Source: Fusobacterium sp. (GTDB lineage Bacteria; Fusobacteriota; Fusobacteriia; Fusobacteriales; Fusobacteriaceae). From it: a DNA stretch of 64,000 nt. Below, piece after piece: positions 9,211 through 18,294 of the stretch (position 1 is the first letter of the stretch; every line of letters begins with the position of its first letter). The stretch spans positions 1 to 64,000 of the forward strand of contig NZ_JAWDXO010000009.1 of the NCBI RefSeq assembly GCF_032477075.1. Direction: 5' to 3'. A program made the translations under genes and the position numbers. Below the pieces are notes generated by a model. The model was given only the letters and a program-made list of their open reading frames with translations, was not told the origin of the DNA and made no database searches.

Positions 9211-10275
9211 ATGAAGGATTCATCAAATAGAAAAAAAAAGGTAGGACTTCCTCCTGGGAGTATAATATACACAGGTGAAGATTCTGATCACAAAATATCT
9301 ATTGAAGTATTTTCATATAATGACAGTATAATAAAAAAGGAAAATTATAATGAAGATGATGACTTTAGTTTTGATAAAAATTTTAGAGGGGTTACCTGGG
9401 TAAATATAGATGGTATTCATAGTATTCCCTTAATAAAAAAAGTAGGTGAAATGTATGACCTGGATAATTTGATACTGGAAGATCTTGTGAACAGCACTCA
9501 AAGAGCAAAAGTAGAGGAACGAGAAGATTATTTATTTATAGTAATGAAAATGTTAAACTTAAATCTTATTTCAAAAGAAATAGCCTATGAACAGGTATCT
9601 TTCATACTTGGAGAAGATTATCTCCTTACATTTCAAGAAAGCCCAGGAGATATTTTTGATACTATAAGAGCAAGAATAGAAGCACATAACTCTAAAATGA
9701 GAAAGAAAAGTGTAGGATATCTTGCATATACAATAATAGATACAATAGTTGATAATTATTTTCTTATATTAGATGAGGTAGAATTAGAAATAGATCGATT
9801 AGAATCTAAGGTTATAAACAATTCTAATAAAGATGATCTTCAGTCTATAATGAACTTAAAACAGAAAGTAACTACTTTAAAAAGGTCGATATCTCCAATA
9901 AGAGAGCTTATAGCTAAATTACAGTCAAAAGGACTCACAGAATATTTTAATGATGATATAAAAATATATTTGACAGACTTGTATGATCATGGAATAATTG
10001 TATGTGATACATTGGATATATTGAACAGCAGGGTAACAGAGCTTGTTCAGCTTTACAATTCTACTATCAGTAATGGAATGAATGAAGTTATGAAAATTCT
10101 TGCTATTATATCAACAATATTTATGCCATTAAGTTTTTTAGCCAGCTTATATGGTATGAATTTTAAATATATGCCAGAATTAGAATGGCGTGATGGATAT
10201 TATGTAATCTTATGTGTCATGTTTATTTTAGTTTTGGGAATGCTTACATATTTTAAAAGAAAAAAATGGTTGTAG
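9211..10275 (+). CDS. corA: CorA-type magnesium/cobalt transporter
   Basis: Pentameric inner-membrane Mg2+/Co2+ channel. The cytoplasmic alpha/beta and long-helix domains fill residues 1-285. Two transmembrane helices at the C-terminus flank the YGMNF selectivity signature (about residue 311). The protein ends with the basic FKRKKWL, as is common in CorA. 354 residues is typical. SD GAAGTGAGG precedes the ATG. It appears to be the last gene of the polA run, because a separate promoter candidate follows. Confidence 0.95.
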   Translation: MKDSSNRKKKVGLPPGSIIYTGEDSDHKISIEVFSYNDSIIKKENYNEDDDFSFDKNFRGVTWVNIDGIHSIPLIKKVGEMYDLDNLILEDLVNSTQRAKVEEREDYLFIVMKMLNLNLISKEIAYEQVSFILGEDYLLTFQESPGDIFDTIRARIEAHNSKMRKKSVGYLAYTIIDTIVDNYFLILDEVELEIDRLESKVINNSNKDDLQSIMNLKQKVTTLKRSISPIRELIAKLQSKGLTEYFNDDIKIYLTDLYDHGIIVCDTLDILNSRVTELVQLYNSTISNGMNEVMKILAIISTIFMPLSFLASLYGMNFKYMPELEWRDGYYVILCVMFILVLGMLTYFKRKKWL

Positions 10276-10298
10276 TTATTGGCAAAATGCTTTATAAT
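10270..10298 (+). promoter_or_regulatory. Candidate sigma-70-type promoter
   Basis: TTGTAG (10270-10275), 17-base spacer, TATAAT (10293-10298). It lies in the short gap before the unknown gene at 10331 and would also serve coaBC. Confidence 0.5.
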
Positions 10299-10330
10299 CT
10301 AATTAATATCAATGTACTTGGGAGGAATTT

Positions 10331-11002
10331 ATGGGACTATTATCAATATTCAAAAAAAGTAATGATGAAGAATATTTGAAAAAAATTGAAAAACTGGAAG
10401 AAACGCTTTCTTCTAAAGAAAATGAAATTTCTAATTTAATCAATGAAATCGAATCTTTGAATAAGTTTACACCAAGACAGTTAGAAGTATTCGAGAAAAA
10501 CCTTAAGGAGAACAAAGAAGAAGTTCAAAGGTTAAAAGATATTTTGGATTCTTACTGTATTCCTTATAATACTAAAGAAAAATATTCTTATAAGGTAGAA
10601 ATTGAAAAATTTTTCTCTTCAAGTAAATTTCAAGAATTAAATATGGCATTAAAAGAAAAGGGAGTTACATATCTTCAAGAGATGACTTTTGATTTGCTTG
10701 ATGCTATGCCAGAGGATTTGAAAGGTATAGAAGAAGGAAAGAAAAAGTATCAAGATTATTTGGATAAAAAGATTGAATGGGAAATAGTTACTCTTTTAAA
10801 CAAAGGAGAAAAGATCAGTAAAATCTATAGTAAAACTAGAAAATTTGCTAACATACTCAGTGAAGGATGTTATGAATTTATGGAAGATATGAGAGATTAT
10901 GATTTTGATAGTTTAGTAGATGCAGGATTTACTGCTGAACAAATAAAAGAATTTAAAGAAAAAAGAGATGAATATTATCTTGAAAAAAGAATAGAGAAAT
11001 AA
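10331..11002 (+). CDS. Unknown coiled-coil protein
   Basis: I do not recognise this 223-residue protein. Residues about 12-70 form a strongly charged heptad-like helix (EEYLKKIEKLEETLSSKENE and onward), a likely coiled coil. The remainder is charged and helical, with YDFDSLVDAGFTAEQIKEF near the C-terminus. There is no signal peptide, membrane segment or cysteine motif, so it is probably cytoplasmic. It has a strong GGGAGG ribosome-binding site and is followed after 13 bases by coaBC, so co-expression is likely. Codon use looks like that of its neighbours. Confidence 0.75.
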   Translation: MGLLSIFKKSNDEEYLKKIEKLEETLSSKENEISNLINEIESLNKFTPRQLEVFEKNLKENKEEVQRLKDILDSYCIPYNTKEKYSYKVEIEKFFSSSKFQELNMALKEKGVTYLQEMTFDLLDAMPEDLKGIEEGKKKYQDYLDKKIEWEIVTLLNKGEKISKIYSKTRKFANILSEGCYEFMEDMRDYDFDSLVDAGFTAEQIKEFKEKRDEYYLEKRIEK

Positions 11003-11015
11003 TTGGAGGACAATA

Positions 11016-12191
11016 ATGAAAAATATACTGCTGGGAGTAACTGGCGGAATAGCTGCTTATAAATCAGCAAATATAGTTTCTCTTTTGAAAAAGAAAGGTT
11101 ATAATGTAAAAGTTATAATGACTGAAAATGCAACTGAAATAATAACACCTCTCACTCTTGAAACTTTATCTAGAGAGAGGGTTTATGTAAGTATGTGGGA
11201 TAGGACTCCTCATTTTGAAGTGGAACATATTTCACTTGCTCAATGGGCAGATGTAGTGCTTATAGCACCTGCAACATACAATATAATAGGAAAAATAGCT
11301 AATGGAATAGCAGATGATATGCTTTCAACTGTAATTTCCGCAACTAAAAGTCCAGTCTTTTTTGCTTTAGCTATGAATGTCAATATGTATGAGAATCCAA
11401 TTTTAAAAGAAAATATAGAGAAACTGAAAAAATATAATTATAATTTTATTGAATCAGATGAAGGATTTTTAGCATGTAATGTAAATGCAAAAGGAAGACT
11501 GAAAAATGAAGCTGAAATAGTAAGTATATTAGAAAAATATTTTGAAGAAAAAGAAACAGATAAATATTTAACTGGTAAAAAAATACTTATTACTGCTGGA
11601 AGAACAGAAGAAGCTATAGACCCTGTAAGATATATTTCCAACAGATCAAGCGGGCAGATGGGATATTCTCTGGCGACAGCAGCACAAAAGCTGGGAGCAG
11701 ATGTTATCCTGGTTTCAGGACCTTCAGAACTTGATATTCCAGAGGGATTAAAAAAATTCATAAAAGTAAGAAGTGCTCAAGAGATGTATGACGCTACTGT
11801 AAAAGAATTTGAGACAGCGGATATAGCAATTGCTTGTGCCGCAGTTGCTGATTACAAACCAAAAGTATATTCAACTGAAAAAATAAAGAAAAAAGATGAA
11901 GATATGACTATTATTTTGGATAGAAATCCTGATATTCTATTTGAAATGGGAAAATTGAAGAAAAAACAATTTTTGATAGGTTTTGCAGCTGAAACAGAAA
12001 ATATTATTGAAAATGCTCTTGGTAAATTAAAAAGAAAGAATCTGGATATGATAGTAGCTAATAATGCTGTTAATATGCAGAAAAAAACTAATGAAATATT
12101 TATAATAAAAAAAGATGAAGATATGAAAGAGATACCTGAAAAGGAAAAGTCTCAACTTGCATATGATATACTTAAAGAAATAAAATTATAA
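11016..12191 (+). CDS. coaBC: Phosphopantothenoylcysteine decarboxylase / phosphopantothenate-cysteine ligase
   Basis: Catalyses two consecutive steps of coenzyme A synthesis. CoaC (residues 1-180) has the flavoprotein start LLGVTGGIAAYKSANI, the catalytic His-containing HFEVEHISLAQWAD, the APATYNIIGKIANGIADD segment, and ALAMNVNMY with the NxxMY-type substrate clamp. CoaB (about 188-391) has ITAGRTEEAIDPVRYISNRSSGQMG and AAVADYKP. 391 residues matches the fused family. GGAGG precedes the ATG. A terminator follows. Confidence 0.96.
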   Translation: MKNILLGVTGGIAAYKSANIVSLLKKKGYNVKVIMTENATEIITPLTLETLSRERVYVSMWDRTPHFEVEHISLAQWADVVLIAPATYNIIGKIANGIADDMLSTVISATKSPVFFALAMNVNMYENPILKENIEKLKKYNYNFIESDEGFLACNVNAKGRLKNEAEIVSILEKYFEEKETDKYLTGKKILITAGRTEEAIDPVRYISNRSSGQMGYSLATAAQKLGADVILVSGPSELDIPEGLKKFIKVRSAQEMYDATVKEFETADIAIACAAVADYKPKVYSTEKIKKKDEDMTIILDRNPDILFEMGKLKKKQFLIGFAAETENIIENALGKLKRKNLDMIVANNAVNMQKKTNEIFIIKKDEDMKEIPEKEKSQLAYDILKEIKL

Positions 12192-12194
12192 AAT

Positions 12195-12247
12195 AAAAAA
12201 AGAGAGAATTTAATGAAAGGTATTCATAAAAACTTCTCTTTTTTTTG
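12195..12247 (+). terminator. Rho-independent terminator after coaBC
   Basis: AAAAAAGAGA and TCTCTTTTTT form a stem around an AT-rich loop, followed by a run of T. It sits just after the coaBC stop. Confidence 0.65.
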
Positions 12248-12362
12248 TATAATTTTTTATTATAAAGTTTTTTAAAATCATCATATAGACTTAGAAGAAT
12301 GGAATTTTTGAACAATATAGCATTGGATACTTTTAGGAAATTAAGCCTGAGGAAATTAAAGG

Positions 12363-12393
12363 TTGACTTACAGTATACTCTAAGGTATATAAT
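12363..12393 (+). promoter_or_regulatory. MerR-type promoter and operator of the nfn gene
   Basis: TTGACT (12363-12368) and TATAAT (12388-12393) are separated by 19 bases. The spacer is centred on an 18-bp dyad at 12367-12384 (CTTACAGTA/TACTCTAAG, one mismatch between half-sites). A 19-bp spacer with a dyad between the two boxes is the hallmark of MerR-family promoters, where the activator twists DNA to realign the boxes. A less strained alternative, TATATA at 12386 with 17 bp, also exists. No merR gene is in the window. Confidence 0.65.
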
Positions 12394-12429
12394 AATAAAA
12401 GATAAATGTAATAAAGGAAGGTAATTTGA

Positions 12430-14697
12430 ATGTATAAAATAGTAGAAAAGAAATGGCTAACACCCATCATCTGTTATATGGATATAGAAGCTCCTGATTT
12501 AGCTGCTTCAGCTCAACCAGGACAGTTTCTTATTATCAAGACAAATCCTAAAGGGGAACGTATTCCCTTGACTATATGTGACTATGACAGAAAAAAGGGA
12601 ACTGTAACTATTGTTTTTCAAGTACTGGGAGAGAGTACAAGAAAAATGGGAGAATTTGAAAAAGGAGAATATTTTGCTGATGTAGTAGGTCCTCTTGGAC
12701 AGCCAAGCGAATTGATTCATACAGATATAGAGGAACTGAAAAAGAAAAAATATCTCTTTGTAGCTGGAGGTGTTGGAACAGCTCCAGTATATCCACAGGT
12801 AAAGTGGATGAAAGAAAATGGAATGGATGCTGATGTAATAATTGGTACAAGGAGCAGAGATACTTTAATATTTGAAGATGAAATGAAAGCTGTATCAGAA
12901 AATCTCTATATATGTACAGATGATGGAACATATGGGAAAAAGGGAATGGTTACAGATGTGATAGATGATCTTTTAAAAGAAGGAAAACATTATGATCATG
13001 CGATTGTAATTGGTCCTATGATAATGATGAAATTTGCTTCTAAAAAATGCAGAGAAAACAATATTCCAAATACTGTAAGCTTGAACCCTCTTATGGTTGA
13101 TGGAACTGGAATGTGTGGTGCGTGCAGAGTAACAATTGAAGGAAAAGTAAAATTTGCCTGTGTAGATGGGCCAGAATTTGATGGGGATCAGGTAAACTTC
13201 GATGAAGCTATGAGAAGACAGAATATGTACAAGACAGAAGAAGGAAGAAATATACTTGAGATAGAAGATGGAGAAACTCACTATAATCCATCTTGTCCAA
13301 GTCATGAAATAATAGTTGATAAAAAGAAAAGGGTACCTGTAAGAGAGCAGGAGCCAGATATAAGAAATAAAAACTTTGAAGAAGTATGCTATGGATATAA
13401 TATGGAAGAAGCTCAGGCGGAAGCATCAAGATGTCTTAACTGTAAAAATCCATTATGTGTACAGGGATGTCCTGTATCAATAGATATACCAGCTTTTATT
13501 CAGAAGATAAAAGAAGGAGATATGAAGGAAGCTGGAAAAATAATAGCAAAGTATTCTAATCTTCCAGCAGTATGTGGAAGAGTGTGTCCACAGGAAACTC
13601 AGTGTGAAGGAAAATGTATATTAGGAATAAAGGGCGAACCTGTATCAATTGGAAAATTGGAAAGATTTGTTGGAGACTGGGTAATAAATAATGGAATAGA
13701 ATATGAGATAAAGGAGAAGAATAATAAAAAAGTTGCAGTTATTGGAGGAGGACCAGCAGGACTTACAGCAGCAGGTGACTTAGCTAAGCTGGGATATGAT
13801 GTAACTATATATGAAGCCCTTCACAAGCTGGGGGGAGTACTAAGTTATGGAATACCAGAATTCAGACTTCCAAAGGAAAAAGTAGTTGATAAGGAAATAG
13901 AAAATCTATATAAACTGGGAGTAAAAGTAGTAACTAATGCTGTAGTAGGAAGAACTTTTACAATAGATGAACTACTAGCTAGAAGAGGATTTTCTGCTGT
14001 ATTTATAGGAAGTGGTGCAGGACTTCCAAGATTTATGAATATACCAGGTGAGAATTATAATGGAGTAATATCAGCAAATGAATTTTTAACAAGAGTAAAT
14101 CTTATGAGAGCCAATAAGTCTGATTATGCGACACCTATAAAAATAGGTAAGAGAGTAATAGTGGTAGGTGGAGGAAATGTTGCTATGGATGCAGCAAGAA
14201 CTGCCAAGAGGCTTGGAGCAGATACAACAGTTGTATATAGAAGAGGAGAGGCAGAACTTCCAGCTAGAAGAGAAGAAGTGGAGCATGCAAAGGAAGAAGG
14301 GATTAAATTTCATTTCCTAGTATCACCAACAGAAATTATAGGAGATGAAAAAGGCTGGGTAAAAGAGATAAAATGCATAAGAATGGAATTGGGAGAACCA
14401 GATGAAAGTGGGAGAGCAAAATTTTCACCAATAGAAAACAGTGAATTTATAATAGAAGGAGAAACTGTGATAATGTCATTGGGAACATCGCCAAATCCTT
14501 TGATAGCTTCAACAACGGGAAATCTTAAAGTTAATAGATGGAAAGGTATAGAAGCAGATGAAGAAACAGGAAGAACATCAAGAGAGGGAGTATTTGCAGG
14601 AGGAGATGCAGTAACAGGAGCAGCAACAGTAATACTTGCAATGGAGGCAGGAAAGAAAGCAGCAGCTGAAATAGATAAATATTTAAAAAATAAATAA
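12430..14697 (+). CDS. Fused NfnA-NfnB: NAD(H)/NADP(H)/ferredoxin bifurcating transhydrogenase
   Basis: A 755-residue fusion. Residues 1-280 resemble the FAD/NAD-binding subunit NfnA: flavin motif ERIPLTICDYD, nucleotide-binding GGVGTAPVYPQVKW, and a [2Fe-2S] cysteine cluster in GTGMCGACRVTIEGKVKFAC near 228-243. Residues from about 300 resemble NfnB or the small subunit of glutamate synthase. Cysteine clusters CLNCKNPLCVQGCP (about 335) and CGRVCPQETQCEGKC (about 380) are followed by FAD (VIGGGPAGL, about 438) and NADPH (VVGGGNVAMDAA, about 580) sites. By family it couples NADH and reduced ferredoxin to NADP+ reduction. No glutamate synthase large subunit is adjacent, which favours Nfn over a glutamate synthase role. 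It stands alone between its own promoter and terminator. Confidence 0.87.
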   Translation: MYKIVEKKWLTPIICYMDIEAPDLAASAQPGQFLIIKTNPKGERIPLTICDYDRKKGTVTIVFQVLGESTRKMGEFEKGEYFADVVGPLGQPSELIHTDIEELKKKKYLFVAGGVGTAPVYPQVKWMKENGMDADVIIGTRSRDTLIFEDEMKAVSENLYICTDDGTYGKKGMVTDVIDDLLKEGKHYDHAIVIGPMIMMKFASKKCRENNIPNTVSLNPLMVDGTGMCGACRVTIEGKVKFACVDGPEFDGDQVNFDEAMRRQNMYKTEEGRNILEIEDGETHYNPSCPSHEIIVDKKKRVPVREQEPDIRNKNFEEVCYGYNMEEAQAEASRCLNCKNPLCVQGCPVSIDIPAFIQKIKEGDMKEAGKIIAKYSNLPAVCGRVCPQETQCEGKCILGIKGEPVSIGKLERFVGDWVINNGIEYEIKEKNNKKVAVIGGGPAGLTAAGDLAKLGYDVTIYEALHKLGGVLSYGIPEFRLPKEKVVDKEIENLYKLGVKVVTNAVVGRTFTIDELLARRGFSAVFIGSGAGLPRFMNIPGENYNGVISANEFLTRVNLMRANKSDYATPIKIGKRVIVVGGGNVAMDAARTAKRLGADTTVVYRRGEAELPARREEVEHAKEEGIKFHFLVSPTEIIGDEKGWVKEIKCIRMELGEPDESGRAKFSPIENSEFIIEGETVIMSLGTSPNPLIASTTGNLKVNRWKGIEADEETGRTSREGVFAGGDAVTGAATVILAMEAGKKAAAEIDKYLKNK

Positions 14698-14705
14698 ATT
14701 TTTAA

Positions 14706-14760
14706 AACCTGATGGAGTATTTAATGTATTTGATTTTATATTCTCATCAGGTTATTTTTT
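14706..14760 (+). terminator. Rho-independent terminator after nfn
   Basis: AACCTGATG (14706-14714) pairs with CATCAGGTT (14745-14753), followed by a TTTTTT run. Confidence 0.8.
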
Positions 14761-14785
14761 ATTTAATTAAATTTAAAAAATAAAG

Positions 14786-14818
14786 TAACTTGACAAAATA
14801 AAGTTAAAAGAGTATTAT
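14786..14818 (+). promoter_or_regulatory. Strong promoter with overlapping inverted repeat
   Basis: TTGACA (14790-14795), 17-base spacer, TATTAT (14813-14818). A perfect inverted repeat TAACTT-N9-AAGTTA (14786-14791 and 14801-14806) covers the -35 box. That is a sensible position for a repressor, plausibly the HxlR-type protein encoded second in this operon. Confidence 0.65.
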
Positions 14819-14885
14819 TGGGAAAAGAAGTGATAGAGGAAAAATATAAAAATAAAGGAAACTATAGATTAGGGAGGTTCTTAAA

Positions 14886-16244
14886 ATGAAAAATTATGAT
14901 GCAGTAATAATAGGATTTGGAAAAGGTGGAAAAACTTTAGCTGGAGAAATGGCAAACCATGGTTGGAAAGTTGCAGTTGTAGAAAAATCAAATAAAATGT
15001 ATGGTGGAACTTGTATAAATGTAGGTTGTATTCCTACAAAGTATCTTATAATAGAGGCTGGTAAAAATAAATTTAAAAATTTAAATTCTTTTGAAGAATA
15101 TGCTGAGGTATATAAAAATACTATAGAAAAAAAGAATGAATTGATTTCTATTTTCAGAAAGAAAAATTATGATAATCTTAATGATAAAGAAAATATTGAT
15201 ATATATACTGGTGAAGGTTCTTTTGTGAATGAAAAAGTAATTGAAATAAAATTAGAAAATGAAGCTATTCAAATAAAGGGAGAGAGAATATTTATAAATA
15301 CAGGAGCAGAAACTATTATTCCACCTATAAAAGGATTGAAAGAAAATAAATATGTTTATGATAGTGAAGCCATAATGCAGTTAAAAGAACTTCCTAAAAA
15401 ATTAATAATAATAGGTGGTGGATATATTGGATTGGAATATGCAGATATGTATAATAATTTTGGAGCAGAAGTGACAGTTTTAGAAGGAAGTCCATTATTT
15501 ATACCACGTGAAGACAGAGAAATAGCAAATGAAATACAAAAAGTTATGGAAAAAAAGGGAATAAAATTTGTTTTAGGAGCAAAAGTAATAGAGGTATTGG
15601 AAAATAAAGTAAGCTATGAAAGAAATGGTCAGATTGAAAGTGTAGATGGAGATACTATCCTTGTAGCTGTAGGAAGAAAAGCCAATATAAAAGGGTTAAA
15701 ATTGGAAAATGCTGGTATAAAAACTACAGATGGAGGAGCAGTATTAGTTGATGATAATCTTCATACATCTGTTGATAATGTATGGGCAATGGGAGATGTT
15801 CATGGAGGATTACAATTTACATATACTTCTTTAGACGATTATCGTATAATTCGTAGTGAACTTTTTGGAGATAAAAAATATTCCTTAAAAGAAAGAGGTC
15901 CAGTTCCATACACTGTATTTATAGAACCACAATTTTCAAGAGTAGGAATGACAGAAGAAGAAGCTATCCAAAAAGGATATAAAATAAAAACTTCAAAGAT
16001 AACAGCAATTTCTCCAAGAATGAAAATATCTGGTGAAACTGAAGGACTTTTAAAAGCAGTAGTAGATGCAGAAACTGGAAAAATATTAGGAACATCACTA
16101 TTTTTTGCTCAATCAGGTGAAGTTATAAATAGTATAAGACTTGTGATGATGGCAGATAAAGATTATACTTTTTTAAAAAATGGAATATTTACACATCCTA
16201 CAATGAGTGAAACATTGAATGATCTTTTTGGACAAATAAAATAA
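14886..16244 (+). CDS. RclA-like flavin disulfide oxidoreductase
   Basis: Class I pyridine-nucleotide disulfide oxidoreductase, 452 residues. It has an FAD site (AVIIGFGKGGKTLAGEMA, about residues 6-23), the redox disulfide in GGTCINVGCIPTK (about 40-52), a second dinucleotide site (IIIGGGYIGLEYADM, about 172) and the FAD segment VWAMGDVHGG. The C-terminal dimer domain (about 340-452) ends in HPTMSETLNDLF. The sequence resembles RclA/hypothiocyanous-acid reductase and MerA-like proteins more than lipoamide dehydrogenase or glutathione reductase. No pyruvate dehydrogenase genes are nearby. The adjacent HxlR regulator and the operator-like repeat suggest a reactive-oxidant defence role, which is inference. 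Confidence 0.8.
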   Translation: MKNYDAVIIGFGKGGKTLAGEMANHGWKVAVVEKSNKMYGGTCINVGCIPTKYLIIEAGKNKFKNLNSFEEYAEVYKNTIEKKNELISIFRKKNYDNLNDKENIDIYTGEGSFVNEKVIEIKLENEAIQIKGERIFINTGAETIIPPIKGLKENKYVYDSEAIMQLKELPKKLIIIGGGYIGLEYADMYNNFGAEVTVLEGSPLFIPREDREIANEIQKVMEKKGIKFVLGAKVIEVLENKVSYERNGQIESVDGDTILVAVGRKANIKGLKLENAGIKTTDGGAVLVDDNLHTSVDNVWAMGDVHGGLQFTYTSLDDYRIIRSELFGDKKYSLKERGPVPYTVFIEPQFSRVGMTEEEAIQKGYKIKTSKITAISPRMKISGETEGLLKAVVDAETGKILGTSLFFAQSGEVINSIRLVMMADKDYTFLKNGIFTHPTMSETLNDLFGQIK

Positions 16245-16259
16245 AAAAGGAGAGCAAGT

Positions 16260-16691
16260 ATGAAAAATCAGTATGAATTACCATGTAATATAGCACAGAC
16301 ATTGAACATAATTGGAGATAAATGGACTCTTCTGATTGTTCATGAAATAATGCTTGGAGATAAAAGTTATAATGAACTTTTAAATAAATTAACAGGAATA
16401 GCATCTAACCTTTTGTCTAACCGTTTAAAATCTTTAGAAGAAGATGGAATAATTAGAGGAGAACTATATCAGGCACATCCTCCTAGATATAAATATACAT
16501 TAACAGATAAAGGAAGTGATCTTGAAGATGTATTTAACAGTATTATTCTTTGGGGAAGTAGACATTTGAATAAATGTTATAAAAAGCTTGTGGATAAAAA
16601 AAATGGGTATAAAGTAGAAATAAAATATTTTATCCCTGAATCTAAAGAGCTATTAAATAAAGAAGACGTTGAAGCTAGAGAAATATGTTAA
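16260..16691 (+). CDS. HxlR-family transcriptional regulator
   Basis: Winged-helix protein of 143 residues with the HxlR signature: IIGDKWTLLIVHEIMLGDKSYNELLNKLTGI is split across the recognition region (about 19-50), and HPPRYKYTLTDKG marks the wing. A cysteine at residue 9 (LPCNIAQ) lies where redox-sensing members such as YodB and HypR carry their reactive cysteine. It follows the flavoprotein by 15 bases with a GGAGAG site, so the pair is an operon. A likely model is oxidant-triggered derepression of both genes, inferred from family and context. Confidence 0.88.
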   Translation: MKNQYELPCNIAQTLNIIGDKWTLLIVHEIMLGDKSYNELLNKLTGIASNLLSNRLKSLEEDGIIRGELYQAHPPRYKYTLTDKGSDLEDVFNSIILWGSRHLNKCYKKLVDKKNGYKVEIKYFIPESKELLNKEDVEAREIC

Positions 16692-16908
16692 AGAGTTAAA
16701 TTTTTTAATAAATTCTTTACTAAATTAAAGAGATTTGCTATATTATAATTATATCATTTTTTATTTAGATTTTAAGGATATAATTGAAAATTTACATTTA
16801 ATATTATATTACTTAAAAATGAAAAAAGATTTTTATATTTAGTTAAATAATAAAAAATGTAATATATAGATTTTTCTGATGTTGAAATTTAGTTAAAGGG
16901 AGAAAGGT

Positions 16909-18252
16909 ATGACACTATTTTCAAAAAAAAATAATTATTACCATATTAATTCAAATCATCAGGTAAAAAATAATGAACTGGAAGAAGTATTGACACTAGC
17001 TGCTGATGGAATTGGAAAATTTGTACTAAATGAAGATTTAACTGTTTTGTATTTTAATCAAGGATTGTGTAATCTTGTTGGTGAAAAAGCTGAAAATATT
17101 GAAAAAAATGGATTCAATAGTAATTTTTATGTACATCCAGATGATATGGAACGTATAAAAGAAGAAGTGGAAAAGATATTAGAAGCTAACCAAAAAAACT
17201 TTGAAATGACTTACAGACTCTTGCATGTATTAGGGCATCTAGTTTATGTAAAAGTTAATGGACTGATTATTGAGGAATTATATGAGGATAAATACCCAAT
17301 ATTATATTTAATTTTTACAAATATATCATCATTAATGCAAATGAATCATGAGCTTGAAATGGAAAAAAAACGTTATGCAATGTTTATTGATTTACTATTA
17401 GAGAGCTATTTTGAATATGATGTAAAAAGTGATATTTTGAAAATATATGACAATACTAATTTCTATTTATTTCCAGATAAAGAAATGAGAATGTTCAGTA
17501 AACTTATTGGAGATGAAAAATCTCCAATTACTATACAAAATTGTAATTCTTTATATAAGTGTATATTATCATTAAATAATTGTGGAAAAGATATAGAATT
17601 ATTAATTGATAATAATGAGAAAAATTGGTTTCATGTGAAATATCATCAGCTTTTTGATTCTGATAATACAATAAATAAAATTATTGGTTCATATAAAAAT
17701 ATACATAAAGAAAAAATTATTGAATTAATGCAGAATGAATATAACTGTGAATTAAAAAAGAAAGCTGAGTATGATATTGTAACAGGCCTTTTAAATAGAG
17801 CAACATTGGAAGAGTTAATATCTTTAAATCTAAAAATAGATATTATGAAGGGGATAAATGTCTTTATGATATTTGATGTAGATAACTTCAAGAATATAAA
17901 TGACAGTTATGGACATCCTTTTGGAGACATAGTTCTGAATAAAATTGCAAAGATATTTAAAGATTCATTTCGTACTGTAGATGTTATAGGAAGATTAGGT
18001 GGAGATGAATTTGCTGTATTTCTTCCACAAATACCATCAATTGAATGGATAACTCAAAAATTAAAAGGTATTCTTCCAAAAGTAAAAAGACTTTCTAAAG
18101 AATTGAATATAGAGAAGCCTATATCAGTAAGTATTGGAATTTATGAAATAAAGTTCTCTGATAGCTTTAAGGATATATTTTTAAAAGCGGATAAAGCTCT
18201 GTATCAAGCTAAAAAGAGTGGAAAAAACAGATATGAATTTTATTCAAAATAA
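16909..18252 (+). CDS. PAS-GGDEF diguanylate cyclase
   Basis: Predicted cytoplasmic c-di-GMP synthase of 447 residues. A PAS fold occupies about residues 25-135 (ADGIGKFVLNEDLTVLYFNQ, then VHPDDMERI). A less conserved second sensor-like stretch covers about 150-260, and the GGDEF domain about 275-447. The active site RLGGDEFAVFLPQ is intact (about 362-374). An RTVD inhibitory-site motif sits five residues before GGDEF, so product inhibition is expected. No EAL domain or membrane segment is present. It is monocistronic, with its own terminator. Signal unknown. Confidence 0.9.
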   Translation: MTLFSKKNNYYHINSNHQVKNNELEEVLTLAADGIGKFVLNEDLTVLYFNQGLCNLVGEKAENIEKNGFNSNFYVHPDDMERIKEEVEKILEANQKNFEMTYRLLHVLGHLVYVKVNGLIIEELYEDKYPILYLIFTNISSLMQMNHELEMEKKRYAMFIDLLLESYFEYDVKSDILKIYDNTNFYLFPDKEMRMFSKLIGDEKSPITIQNCNSLYKCILSLNNCGKDIELLIDNNEKNWFHVKYHQLFDSDNTINKIIGSYKNIHKEKIIELMQNEYNCELKKKAEYDIVTGLLNRATLEELISLNLKIDIMKGINVFMIFDVDNFKNINDSYGHPFGDIVLNKIAKIFKDSFRTVDVIGRLGGDEFAVFLPQIPSIEWITQKLKGILPKVKRLSKELNIEKPISVSIGIYEIKFSDSFKDIFLKADKALYQAKKSGKNRYEFYSK

Positions 18253-18258
18253 ATAAGT

Positions 18259-18294
18259 AAAACCAGATTCTAAAATTAGGAACCTGGTTTTTTA
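18259..18294 (+). terminator. Rho-independent terminator after the GGDEF gene
   Basis: AAACCAG.TTC and GAAC.CTGGTTT form a stem with one mismatch (about 18260-18270 and 18280-18290), followed by TTTTT. Confidence 0.7.

Noticed and set aside
14886..16244. Dihydrolipoamide dehydrogenase
   Set aside because: No 2-oxoacid dehydrogenase genes are nearby, and the N-terminal and C-terminal stretches fit the RclA/mercuric-reductase-like group better.
16692..16908. A further copy of the palindromic repeat before the GGDEF gene
   Set aside because: It shares only short AT-rich words such as AAAAGATTT..ATATTTAGTTA, at the level expected by chance in this base composition.
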